DNA from: Bacillota bacterium
Lineage (GTDB): Bacteria > Bacillota > UBA4882 > UBA8346
Reading direction: 5' to 3'
DNA length: 64,000 nucleotides
Assembly: GCA_023417475.1 (NCBI GenBank)
Contig: JAEZFP010000041.1
Coordinates: forward strand, 1 to 64,000
Shown: positions 1 through 7,724 of the stretch, piece after piece
Position numbering within the stretch: the stretch's first letter is position 1
Layout: each line of letters starts with the position of its first letter
Translations under genes and position numbers: made by a program
Notes under the pieces: model-generated
Told to the model about the DNA's origin: nothing
Seen by the model: only the letters and a program-made list of their open reading frames with translations
The model's database searches: none

Positions 1-86
1 TCCTTTGCTTTTGATGCGGTTGGCGAACCACATTCATTTTAGCAAGGGAGGTTTCCCTTTTCTACTCATAGGCATAGCCTTTTTTG

Positions 87-112
87 AACCCCCGGCTTAG
101 CCGGGGGTTTTC
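87..112 (+). terminator. Rho-independent terminator (plus strand)
   Basis: A perfect 10-bp stem (87-96 with 100-109) with a TTA loop is followed by TTTTCG. It would terminate a plus-strand gene that ends left of the window. The stem is near-symmetrical and could also act on the other strand. Confidence 0.8.
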
Positions 113-120
113 GTTTACAC

Positions 121-155
121 AATAAAAGGCCCGGAATCGATCAACGTCCGGGCCT
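121..155 (-). terminator. Terminator of the beta-propeller gene
   Basis: A 9-bp stem (147-155 with 127-135, arms AGGCCCGGA/TCCGGGCCT) has an 11-nt loop and, read on the minus strand, is followed by TTTATT. It lies 44 bases after the stop codon of the 199-1716 gene. Confidence 0.75.
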
Positions 156-198
156 AACAGTGTTTAAACCTTGCCAAAGTCGGCGATTATTCAATATA

Positions 199-1716
199 CT
201 AACGAATCCTTTCACTAACGCGATAGATTGTTCCATTTTCATGAGCAAAATACCGTAGGTCATGAATGGTTTGAAAGATAGTTTTTTCGCGGGCATCGAT
301 GATTACGCCATGATATTTTTTACCCGCTTGGTCATCAACTGCCACCAACCAACCATTATCGGATAAAGCCGCATAGGCTACCCTTTTGCCATCTTGATTG
401 AATATCGGAGCGGAACCGATGCCGTCGTAATGTTTCTGTTCGACCCCGTTCTTAACAATGAATTGTTGAGCGCCGTTTTGCGCAACGTAAGCAAGGGCAT
501 GCCCACGCGGGCTAAAGGTCAATGTCTGCTCGCCAATGCCATCATACGATTTCCCGGCACTGGATTCAGTGACTACAAACTGTTTATCGGCGTCTATCGC
601 AACATAAGCAATCTTACGACTATCCGCACTAAAACACGGAGTACCGCTTCCAATCCCGTCGTACTGTTTCCCAGCTTTACCATCGGCTACGACCAGCCAT
701 TTTTCACCCAGCATTGCCGTATACGCCATACGTCTACTGTCGGGGCTAAAGATCAATTGGGTTCCGATTCCGTCAAAATCCTCTCCTTCTTTCCCGTCCA
801 GAACTACCAACCATTTATCGATTGTTTTCGCTGCATAGGCCAGATGTTGGCTGTCAGGACTGAAATCCAACGTATATTTGGCGATTCCCGCGTATGGTTT
901 TCCTTCTATTCCATCAACCACGATTAATCTTTGGTCACCGGATTTGACTCCATAGGCTAAACGTTTACTGTCCGGACTGAAAATCGGGGTCCCGTCTAAA
1001 ATACCGTCGTATAATTTTCCCGCGACTCCATCGGCAACCACCAATTGTTTTTTCCCCAATTTGGCCGAATATGCGATGTGTTGGCTGTCAGGACTGAATG
1101 TAAGTAAAAAGATTTCGTTGTAAGGTTTTCCGATCTCTCCATCAATCACGGTTAACCACTGTTTGTTTTTTTGCGCGGTATATGCCAGATGTTTGCTATT
1201 GTTACTGAAAAGTAGAATATTGCCTAGAAAGTCAAATGGCTGTGATTCTGCTTTTCCATCTACAACAACAAACCGCTTCTCGCCAATTCGCGCACCAAAT
1301 GCCAGGTGTTTACTGTCCGGACTAAAGGTCGGGGTAGTATTGACGCCGTCATACATCCCGAAGAATTTGCCGTCCAGTACGACGGTCCACTGGTTCCCGG
1401 ATTGCACGGTATAAGCCACATGTTTGCTGTCAGGGCTAAAATAAGGTGATCCATCCATAATGCTGTCATATTCTTTGGAAGCTTTCCCGTCAATCACCAT
1501 ACACTTCTTTGTTCCAACCTGTACGATATAAGCGATTCGCTTACCGTCCGGACTTAATTTAATTGAATCCAGTATCCCCGAGAACGAATCGATCTTACTT
1601 AATACTTCTTCCGCCACAACTTCCCGGGTAAAAGAATCTCCGTAGAAATCGAGTCCGACAGTTGCTAAAGTCAAACAAAGTATCACAATGATAACGAACC
1701 ATCTTTTTTTAACCAT
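199..1716 (-). CDS. Secreted PD40/WD40-like beta-propeller repeat protein
   Basis: This 505-residue protein has a hydrophobic N-terminal segment (about residues 5-22, signal peptide or anchor) and then eleven repeats of about 39 residues plus a partial twelfth. Most repeats carry a variant of FSPDSKHLAY followed by a VVDGK..G..YDGI tail. This is the PD40/TolB-type propeller pattern, so an extracytoplasmic binding or scaffolding role is likely, but no ligand or enzyme activity can be read from it. An ATG ten codons upstream is in frame, but the start at 1716 has AAGGAGA about nine bases ahead and is preferred. The repeats are similar enough to suggest recent internal duplication. The gene follows a pectate lyase on the same strand, with a hairpin between them. 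Confidence 0.8.
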   Translation of the reverse strand: MVKKRWFVIIVILCLTLATVGLDFYGDSFTREVVAEEVLSKIDSFSGILDSIKLSPDGKRIAYIVQVGTKKCMVIDGKASKEYDSIMDGSPYFSPDSKHVAYTVQSGNQWTVVLDGKFFGMYDGVNTTPTFSPDSKHLAFGARIGEKRFVVVDGKAESQPFDFLGNILLFSNNSKHLAYTAQKNKQWLTVIDGEIGKPYNEIFLLTFSPDSQHIAYSAKLGKKQLVVADGVAGKLYDGILDGTPIFSPDSKRLAYGVKSGDQRLIVVDGIEGKPYAGIAKYTLDFSPDSQHLAYAAKTIDKWLVVLDGKEGEDFDGIGTQLIFSPDSRRMAYTAMLGEKWLVVADGKAGKQYDGIGSGTPCFSADSRKIAYVAIDADKQFVVTESSAGKSYDGIGEQTLTFSPRGHALAYVAQNGAQQFIVKNGVEQKHYDGIGSAPIFNQDGKRVAYAALSDNGWLVAVDDQAGKKYHGVIIDAREKTIFQTIHDLRYFAHENGTIYRVSERIR

Positions 1717-1819
1717 CTTCCATATCTCCTTGTCGCTTCTTAACAATCTGCGAAAGAGACCGAATTACGATTCCTAAAAGTAAAACGACCAAAGAATGAT
1801 TTCCTAATTTACCAAAAGA

Positions 1820-1839
1820 GGCTGGCTTATAAGCCAGCC
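1820..1839 (-). terminator. Palindromic hairpin, probable terminator after pectate lyase
   Basis: A 20-base perfect palindrome (arms GGCTGGCTTA/TAAGCCAGCC) lies 35 bases past the lyase stop codon. On the minus strand it is followed by TCTTTTGG, a weak U tract. Transcription may partly read through into the propeller gene. Confidence 0.5.
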
Positions 1840-1874
1840 CCATCTCGGTTTGGATTCGCTGTAAAAACAATCGC

Positions 1875-2546
1875 TCAATAGGTGTGCGCTTGGGAATCCC
1901 GACCATACCACCAACCCTTGGAACCCTTAAAGTTGCTAACCTTTAGGTTGCGGTAGTATACCACCGACGAGCTGGAATCGGAACGCCAAACTGCTTCTTT
2001 AACATTGTTCAGTGTAATGTTGGTTAAATATAGTGTCATTTTCCAAGTCTTGCCGCCGTTTTGCCGGCAAAATTTGCCCATGCCGTCGGAACTGAAATTG
2101 CTGATCTTTAGGGTGCAAGGCGCATTGACCTGAACGATTTTGTCTTCGCCATTATTGGCATATCCGCCGTCAATAGTGATGGTACCGGCGTTTGCGCTAT
2201 CGCCGCCTTTGACGCTAAAGAAGTCTTCGCCAACATCCGAACATTTAACATTGGTAACCGTATTATTCCCGTACATATGGATTCCGTCACAAGCCGGCGC
2301 ACCGATGATGACATTTTGTAATTTTGCTCCGTTTTCCAGTTTGAATATTGGTTTTTGATCCTCGTCTTGACTGCCGTCACCCATTCCTTTGGCGATAATG
2401 GTGTTGCCGTTGCCATTGTAGGTTTGTCCAGCTTTTACCACAATCGTTTCGGTAATGGTAACCGTAGCGGCTTGAGCAGTTACAGCCATTGCAATTGTCA
2501 ATGCCAGAATACAAGAACTTACGAATAAAAATTTACTTTTTGACAT
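1875..2546 (-). CDS. Secreted pectate lyase, polysaccharide lyase family 3
   Basis: The 223-residue product has a Sec signal peptide (basic start, hydrophobic core, predicted cleavage after AQA near residue 26). The mature part reads like the short single-domain PL3 lyases of Bacillus: a GNGNTIIAKG start, then DGIHMYGNNTVTNV, DVGEDFFSVKG, NNGEDKIVQVNAPCTLKISN and a C-terminal NVKEAVWRSDSSS. PL3 enzymes are calcium-dependent right-handed beta-helices that cleave polygalacturonate by beta-elimination. The conserved acidic residues in DVGED and the downstream lysine/arginine positions appear present. Start: ATG with AGGAGAAGGTGA eight bases upstream. The gene has its own promoter at about 2713-2741. 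The protein is full length for the single-domain form and has no carbohydrate-binding module. Confidence 0.85.
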   Translation of the reverse strand: MSKSKFLFVSSCILALTIAMAVTAQAATVTITETIVVKAGQTYNGNGNTIIAKGMGDGSQDEDQKPIFKLENGAKLQNVIIGAPACDGIHMYGNNTVTNVKCSDVGEDFFSVKGGDSANAGTITIDGGYANNGEDKIVQVNAPCTLKISNFSSDGMGKFCRQNGGKTWKMTLYLTNITLNNVKEAVWRSDSSSSVVYYRNLKVSNFKGSKGWWYGRDSQAHTY

Positions 2547-2631
2547 CAGTAATCACCTTCTCCTTTTTAATTTTTGAATTTACCTGAAAATAGCCACAAT
2601 ATTTCTATTGATGCAATCGAACAATTAACTT

Positions 2632-2660
2632 ACTAATATCACCTCCTTTTTACCTGTCCG
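2632..2660 (-). other. Strong Shine-Dalgarno-like site without a usable start
   Basis: Within the lyase leader the minus strand reads AAAAAGGAGGTGATATTAG. The Shine-Dalgarno match is near perfect, yet no start codon at normal spacing opens more than a few codons. It may be a remnant of a lost small gene or a ribosome standby site. Confidence 0.35.
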
Positions 2661-2712
2661 CATACCTCGGTTGTTAATAATTCATATGATTTTTTGAGGT
2701 GCTTGTAAAATA

Positions 2713-2741
2713 ATTGTAATAATTTTCCACAAAAAAGTCAA
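2713..2741 (-). promoter_or_regulatory. SigmaA-type promoter of the pectate lyase
   Basis: On the minus strand TTGACT (2741-2736) and TACAAT (2718-2713) are separated by 17 bases. Transcription would start near 2706 and leave a leader of about 160 bases before the lyase ATG. Confidence 0.7.
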
Positions 2742-2804
2742 TCAGTTTTTATCCGAAGTGTTTATCTATGAAGAACAATTTGGACTAAAACCTTGATGAT
2801 TGTA

Positions 2805-4004
2805 TCAGTTTCGACTGTTATCGAGGAATATAAAACTTGTATTATTCCAGCTTGGAGTCATGGTAATAATCAGTTCATTTTCGGTGTTTGAACGTTCGGT
2901 GTTTTGAAAAATCTTTCCCAATACGGGAATATCGCCGAGCTTAGGAATTTTGGCAACACTTTCCCGTTCTTCTTGGCTAATCAAACCGCCTAAAAAGACG
3001 GTTTCACCAATACTAGCTTGAATACGCGACTTAACCTCTTTATTAATAATCCGATAGCTACTGCCCATTTTGTCGCCCAAAGAACTCACTTGAGTGTTCA
3101 AATCAATAACAAGCTCATTACCATTTTGCACAATCGGTGTAAAGACCAATTTGATTCCGACATCGACAAAATCAACACTAATATTACCGTCTTCATCAGA
3201 GCGCTCAATCGGAATTTTGTCGGCAATGATAATCGAAGCCTCTTGACCATTCATGGTTGAAACCGACGGGGAACTGATCAGGCGGGCTTTGCCATTACTA
3301 ATTAAATTCTTAAAAATTGTGTTCCAGGTGACGCCTTTCTTAATTAAATTAACGATAATTGAAGCTCCGGACGAAGTCTCATTCCAGCTTAAGCTACTTT
3401 TATCAACTTGAAGCTCCATACCCATTTTCCGAACGGCGGTGGTGCTAACGGCGATCACTTTCACTTCAATCGTAATCTGTGGCATTTTCCGGTCCAAAGT
3501 AGTTATGACTCTTTCCACTTGTTCAATCAATGATTTGGAACCTTTGACCACGATCATCCGAGAACGATCATCACTAATAATCTGGTCGCCCACCCCCAAA
3601 AGTTTCTTTAACATTTCCGCCAGTAATTTAGTATCGGTGTAATGTATTTGAAAAAATGTAATGTTGTTTTGATTGGTAATCACTTGCCCTGGTTTACCAA
3701 TAAATAAATAATTTCCTTCGGATTCACATTGGTAACCATAGGATTGAACAATGATTTTAAAAGCTTGGATATAACTGACGTTGGTTAATTGAATGGAGAT
3801 TTCGCCTTTGACATCAGGAGTAATCACTAAGTTGAAACCGGCTTTCGCAGCGAGTTGCTGTAAAGATAAAACCAAATCCGCTTTTTCGAAGCTGATATTG
3901 GTTACAACTTCCGGAAGCGGAGGCGGTTCTTCCGATGCGGCGCAGGTGGAATAGGCTATCATCATTAAAATCCAGATGATCCAGCGTCTTGATTTGTTTA
4001 ACAT
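2805..4004 (-). CDS. Secretin-family protein (PilQ/GspD-like)
   Basis: This 399-residue protein begins with a signal peptide (about 1-23). Residues 35-100 form an STN/secretin-N-like module (AGFNLVITPDVKGEISIQL), residues 110-175 a second secretin-N-like module, and residues about 200-392 the secretin core, with RLISSPSVSTMNGQEA, DVGIKLVFTP, RIQASIGETVFLGGLIS and a C-terminal PKLGDIPVLGKIFQ. Secretins form multimeric gated channels in outer membranes, in type II secretion, type IV pili and filamentous phage export. No other secretion or pilus gene is near, so the partner system is unknown. It is shorter than typical GspD/PilQ proteins because it has few N domains. Start: ATG with GGGGGGAT upstream. 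Confidence 0.85.
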   Translation of the reverse strand: MLNKSRRWIIWILMMIAYSTCAASEEPPPLPEVVTNISFEKADLVLSLQQLAAKAGFNLVITPDVKGEISIQLTNVSYIQAFKIIVQSYGYQCESEGNYLFIGKPGQVITNQNNITFFQIHYTDTKLLAEMLKKLLGVGDQIISDDRSRMIVVKGSKSLIEQVERVITTLDRKMPQITIEVKVIAVSTTAVRKMGMELQVDKSSLSWNETSSGASIIVNLIKKGVTWNTIFKNLISNGKARLISSPSVSTMNGQEASIIIADKIPIERSDEDGNISVDFVDVGIKLVFTPIVQNGNELVIDLNTQVSSLGDKMGSSYRIINKEVKSRIQASIGETVFLGGLISQEERESVAKIPKLGDIPVLGKIFQNTERSNTENELIITMTPSWNNTSFIFLDNSRN

Positions 4005-4176
4005 GGCGATCCCCCCAGTACTAAAATTGCCATGACAACAAAATCCAGCCTAGTTAAGCGTAAACTCAAATGCATTTGATTAATACAGGAAAAATCTTTC
4101 GAGAAGAATGATTATTAATTACATATCTTGTAAAATATTCCTTCTTTTTAATACAAAAATCCGTAGCTTTTGCTGT

Positions 4177-4209
4177 AAAAAAAAAACAAACCCTTGATCG
4201 CAAGAGTTT
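4177..4209 (-). terminator. Terminator after tRNA-Val
   Basis: The minus strand forms an 8-bp stem (AAACTCTT/AAGGGTTT, with one G-T pair) and a 6-nt loop, followed by GTTTTTTTTT. It lies 18 bases after the tRNA CCA end. Confidence 0.75.
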
Positions 4210-4226
4210 GTTAACAATAATAAATT

Positions 4227-4303
4227 TGGTGGGCAAAGTAGGATTCGAACCTACGACCCCCTGCTTGTAAGGCAGGTGCTCTCACCAGCTGAGCTATTCG
4301 CCC
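4227..4303 (-). tRNA. tRNA-Val (anticodon TAC)
   Basis: A full cloverleaf is read on the minus strand: acceptor GGGCGAA with TTTGCCC, D arm GCTC...GAGC, anticodon stem CCTGC/GCAGG with loop CTTACAA, T arm GTAGG TTCGAAT CCTAC, and an encoded CCA end. The anticodon TAC (4269-4267) reads valine GUA and probably the other GUN codons. It is followed by a terminator and appears to be a single tRNA gene. Confidence 0.95.
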
Positions 4304-4406
4304 GAACGCATAAATTAGTATACATGAAAAAAGCGCATCTGTAAATAGGTTTTTTGCGATTTCAGTCAAAAAAATGCCGGAAAATAATGGAATGGCTGTC
4401 GCGATC

Positions 4407-5210
4407 TCAAATCCCGAAAAACCAAGGAATTTCCGCAACAGTTGCTTGCCCGAGTTGCGTCCGGCTGAACACGCCATGATAATCGGAACCTCCGGTCGCA
4501 ATCAAATGATATTTTTTGACCGAATCCGCGTAATACTCAACCATCTCCGGCGTATGGGTGGGATAAAACACTTCGATTCCTTGCAAACCGGCATCAACCA
4601 AGCGTTTAATTAGATCATCGTTTCCCATCCGACCGGGATGAGCGAGCACTGAAACGCCCCCGCTCTGATTAATCAACTCAATCGCCTCGATCGTCGTGAT
4701 CTCGTCATGGGGCACATAGGCGACCCCCTGTTTACCAAGATAATAGTCAAAGGCATTACGGCGATGACACGGGGCAATTTGCCCGGAAGCCTCAAGCGCT
4801 TTGAAGATATGGGCGCGCCCCACAAAATTGCTCGTGGTTTGAGCTTTTACTTTCTCCCATGACAAATCAATCCGGTGCTGCTTTAGTTTCGCTAAAATCG
4901 CCCGGGCGCGACCGTTGCGCGCCGCCATCGCCGCATTCAATTTTTGATTTAGCGTACGGTTTGTTTGATCAAAGCGATACCCCAGAATATGGACTTCGTC
5001 TTCACCCCAGTCCGTGGTAAGTTCGACCCCTGGAACCAGGATTATCTGCCGTTTCGCTGCTTCGGCCAATGCCTCGGGGATTCCGGCGATTGTATCGTGA
5101 TCGGTCAAAGCGATCCCCTGCAACCGCTTTGCAGTTGCCTTGGCAATCAGTTCCGCCGGTTTAAACGTTCCATCGGAATAGCTTGAATGTACATGGAGAT
5201 CATACCCCAA
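4407..5210 (-). CDS. PHP-domain phosphoesterase (TrpH/YciV-like)
   Basis: The 267-residue protein shows the PHP metal-binding motifs in order: DLHVHSSYSDGT near the N terminus, LTDHDT at about 35, PGVELTTDW at about 60, VLAHPGR at about 185 and GGSDYHG at about 240. Related proteins (RNase AM/TrpH, 3',5'-nucleoside bisphosphate phosphatase) hydrolyse phosphoesters in nucleotides or short RNA; the true substrate here is not determined. The start chosen is TTG at 5210, with AAAGAGGT seven bases ahead, so the protein begins just before the first metal motif as in the family. The reading frame stays open upstream to 5252 but has no ribosome binding site there. Confidence 0.8.
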   Translation of the reverse strand: MGYDLHVHSSYSDGTFKPAELIAKATAKRLQGIALTDHDTIAGIPEALAEAAKRQIILVPGVELTTDWGEDEVHILGYRFDQTNRTLNQKLNAAMAARNGRARAILAKLKQHRIDLSWEKVKAQTTSNFVGRAHIFKALEASGQIAPCHRRNAFDYYLGKQGVAYVPHDEITTIEAIELINQSGGVSVLAHPGRMGNDDLIKRLVDAGLQGIEVFYPTHTPEMVEYYADSVKKYHLIATGGSDYHGVFSRTQLGQATVAEIPWFFGI

Positions 5211-5412
5211 TTGCGTAACCTCTTTACTTCGTACGTCGTAGTCCACAGCCAAGCATACCGGGCACCGGAAAAGATCAAAACCCTTCGGGTAAAGCCCGCA
5301 ATGATTAAGGGAGCTGTCGCGACACTTCCGGCGTCTTCGACAAAGATTTAACCTGCTCCCCGGATCACTCCTGCGCTTCCGAGAGCGATTTGGGTAACAG
5401 GCTCGGTTGAAG

Positions 5413-6516
5413 CTAGCGGCGTTTCACCTTAAAACCTTTTGCCGTTAAAATTTGAATTCCCCGCTCCAGCGCGGAATCTTCTTCGAGTGCCAAACGCAAC
5501 GTACCCCCGTCGCCTTCCCGCACCCGCAAGATTTCAATATCTTTGATATTGATTCCTTCATAGGCAAGGTATTGGATAACCTCGTTAATCGCGCCCGGTT
5601 TATCTTCAATCGTAACAACCATTTCGTATAGAAGGGTTAAAAAGCCTTTATTTCTTGCCGGGATTTGCAGCCGAACGTCACGCGCCGCGGCGAGAAACGA
5701 AATTAGGTCAGTCGTCGCACCCGAGCTGACAATCTCCCGCAACTTGGCCAACTGTTGCTCAAATGCCCGAATCGCTTCCAGGACCATGGGTTTGTTTCCA
5801 AAGATAATGCCCTCCCAAAGCCGGGGAGAACCGGTAGCAATCCGGGTCGTATCCCGAAATCCGCCGGCGGCGAGCCGTAATGTGCCGGGATAGATTTCCT
5901 CAGCCGAACCGGCAGTCTTGGCCAGCACCGCCGCAATCAGATGCGGCAAATGGGAAACCATCCCCACAATCCGGTCATGTTCCTCAGCCTGCAATGTCAA
6001 TAAATGCGCTCCGGTCGTTTTAACGATATCGTAGACCGTTTGCAAAACCGAAGGCGGTGTAAATTCGGTCTTGATTAAGATGTAAGCGGCGTTTTGAAAT
6101 AAAAACGGATCGGCTGCCGCGATGCCATTCTGTTCGGAACCGGTCATCGGGTGCCCGGGTACAAAATAATGGGAATCCGGTAGAAATTCTTTGACCTGAT
6201 TCACAATGGTCTGTTTAATACTGCCGAGATCGGAAAAGATAGTTCCCGTTTTGGTCAACGGTAAACATTCCGCAATTACGCGTGGAATAGCAGAAACCGG
6301 GGTGGCGACAAAAACCACTTCGGTTTCTGCCACGACCTCGGCTAGCGACACTGGTATTTTTTTTATCGCGCCTAAATTCCATGCTTCCGTAATCGAATCA
6401 AAATCCGCATCCCAACCGGCAACGTCATACCCGGTTCTCGTTAAAGCCAGCGCCAAAGAACCGCCCATCAGACCAAGGCCGATGACCGCTACCTTCGCAA
6501 ATGCCGATTCGGTCAT
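5413..6516 (-). CDS. tyrA: Prephenate dehydrogenase with C-terminal ACT domain
   Basis: TyrA oxidatively decarboxylates prephenate to 4-hydroxyphenylpyruvate in tyrosine synthesis. The 367-residue product has an N-terminal Rossmann motif VIGLGLMGGSLA, the family motif PGHPMTGSEQNG, a helical dehydrogenase domain with MVSHLPHLIAAVLA, and a C-terminal ACT domain (from about residue 295, VVTIEDKPGAINEVIQYLA) that normally binds tyrosine or another regulator. The ATG shares one base with the TGA stop of aroF (TGATG), which points to translational coupling. A TTG one codon earlier is less likely. The gene is the second of an aroF-tyrA operon. Confidence 0.93.
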   Translation of the reverse strand: MTESAFAKVAVIGLGLMGGSLALALTRTGYDVAGWDADFDSITEAWNLGAIKKIPVSLAEVVAETEVVFVATPVSAIPRVIAECLPLTKTGTIFSDLGSIKQTIVNQVKEFLPDSHYFVPGHPMTGSEQNGIAAADPFLFQNAAYILIKTEFTPPSVLQTVYDIVKTTGAHLLTLQAEEHDRIVGMVSHLPHLIAAVLAKTAGSAEEIYPGTLRLAAGGFRDTTRIATGSPRLWEGIIFGNKPMVLEAIRAFEQQLAKLREIVSSGATTDLISFLAAARDVRLQIPARNKGFLTLLYEMVVTIEDKPGAINEVIQYLAYEGINIKDIEILRVREGDGGTLRLALEEDSALERGIQILTAKGFKVKRR

Positions 6517-7529
6517 CAAAGTTTCCGTCCCACTGCTGTTGCGATCGGTTCAACTTCAGCCATTAATGTTGCAAATTGTTCGAAAGTTAATGACTGCGGG
6601 CCATCCGACAAGGCGTGCTCCGGATCGGGATGCGCCTCGACGATCAAGCCATCCGCGCCTGCCGCCACGGCCGCCCGACTTAACGGAGCGACCAACGGCC
6701 GTTTGCCTGTCCCATGGCTGGGATCGGCGATGATCGGCAAATGGCTTAGGTTTTTCACCAGCGGGATGGCGCTGATATCTAACGTATTGCGAGTAGCGGT
6801 TTCATAAGTACGAATCCCCCGCTCACACAGGACAACCTGAAAGTTACCTTCGCTTAAAATATATTCGGCGGCCATTAACCATTCTTCAATGGTCGCAGCC
6901 AAACCCCGTTTCAAAATGACCGGTTTATTCGCTTTGCCAACCTCTTTGAGTAGGGTGAAATTTTGCATATTGCGGGCGCCGATCTGCAACATATCAGCGT
7001 ATTCGCAGACCAGTTCCACATCCAACGGGTTAACCACTTCCGTGACAAAAGGGATGCCAACCGACTGACTGACCTCTTTTAAGATCACTAACCCGTCTTT
7101 TTCCAATCCTTGAAACGCATAGGGAGAGGTGCGCGGTTTGAAAGCCCCGCCGCGTAACATTGATGCGCCGGCTTTTTTGACGGCCTTCGCGGTCTCCAGG
7201 AGTTGCGTTTCATTTTCGACCGCGCAAGGTCCGGCAATGACCACGACCTTTTCAGCGCCGAACGCGACGTCGCCGACCTTTACCACAGTGGTCTCTTTTT
7301 TAAACTGTTGACTCGCCAACTTAAAGGGCTGTAAAATTGGAACAACTTTCTCTACTCCGTCCATGGCCTCGATTGCTTCCATAATTCCTGATGGTTTTTG
7401 GCCGATCGCACCGATGATTGTCCGTTCTACCCCTTGCGACAGATGGATCCCGAGACCCGCCTGTTCCAGCCGCGTCTTGACGTGCTCAATCTGAGCCTCC
7501 GACGCTTTGACCTGCATAACAATGATCAT
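6516..7529 (-). CDS. aroF: 3-deoxy-7-phosphoheptulonate synthase (DAHP synthase), regulatory-domain form
   Basis: This enzyme condenses phosphoenolpyruvate and erythrose 4-phosphate, the first step of the shikimate pathway. The 337-residue protein has an N-terminal ferredoxin-like domain (1-75, IIVMQVKASEAQIEHV) as in Thermotoga-type DAHP synthases, where it confers aromatic amino acid inhibition. The TIM-barrel catalytic domain follows, with VIAGPCAVEN, MLRGGAFKPRTSPYAFQG, ILKRGL and the metal-site motif ADPSHGTGKRPLV. Start: ATG preceded by TAGGAGGAA. The promoter lies at 7603-7631 and a hairpin occupies the leader. It pairs with tyrA as a tyrosine-directed operon. Confidence 0.93.
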   Translation of the reverse strand: MIIVMQVKASEAQIEHVKTRLEQAGLGIHLSQGVERTIIGAIGQKPSGIMEAIEAMDGVEKVVPILQPFKLASQQFKKETTVVKVGDVAFGAEKVVVIAGPCAVENETQLLETAKAVKKAGASMLRGGAFKPRTSPYAFQGLEKDGLVILKEVSQSVGIPFVTEVVNPLDVELVCEYADMLQIGARNMQNFTLLKEVGKANKPVILKRGLAATIEEWLMAAEYILSEGNFQVVLCERGIRTYETATRNTLDISAIPLVKNLSHLPIIADPSHGTGKRPLVAPLSRAAVAAGADGLIVEAHPDPEHALSDGPQSLTFEQFATLMAEVEPIATAVGRKL

Positions 7530-7559
7530 AATTTGTTCCTCCTACCATCCTACATTGTT

Positions 7560-7590
7560 CCGCCCCGGATTCTAAATCATGCTGGGGCGG
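7560..7590 (-). repeat. Leader hairpin upstream of aroF
   Basis: A 7-bp perfect inverted repeat (CCGCCCC 7560-7566 with GGGGCGG 7584-7590) lies between the predicted transcription start and the aroF ribosome binding site. No U tract follows, so it is not a terminator. It may protect the 5' end or affect translation. Confidence 0.45.
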
Positions 7591-7602
7591 AGATTAAAAA
7601 TA

Positions 7603-7631
7603 ATTATAACAACCCGGAAAATCTTTGTAAA
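7603..7631 (-). promoter_or_regulatory. SigmaA-type promoter of aroF-tyrA
   Basis: On the minus strand TTTACA (7631-7626) and TATAAT (7608-7603) are separated by 17 bases. It is divergent from the promoter at 7652-7680. Confidence 0.75.
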
Positions 7632-7651
7632 TAAACATCCGGTTAATTCCT

Positions 7652-7680
7652 TTGACAGTCCTGGGAAAAATGGATACAAT
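7652..7680 (+). promoter_or_regulatory. SigmaA-type promoter of the pseudouridine synthase gene
   Basis: TTGACA (7652-7657) and TACAAT (7675-7680) have a 17-base spacer, a near-consensus promoter 44 bases upstream of the start codon at 7725. Confidence 0.8.
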
Positions 7681-7724
7681 AACCTTGACTTTGAATTTAC
7701 ACAATGTAAACGGAGCAACGATCG

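Noticed and set aside
394..927. Plus-strand frame of 177 codons
   Set aside because: It is the reverse of the propeller gene, whose repeats keep several frames open.
1709..1906. Minus-strand frame of 65 codons between propeller and lyase
   Set aside because: It overlaps the ends of both neighbouring genes and runs through the hairpin at 1820-1839.
4211..4501. Minus-strand frame of 96 codons crossing the tRNA-Val gene
   Set aside because: Its C-terminal part (RIAQLVRAPALQAGGRRFES) is the well-known artefact of translating a tRNA gene; it also overlaps the PHP gene.
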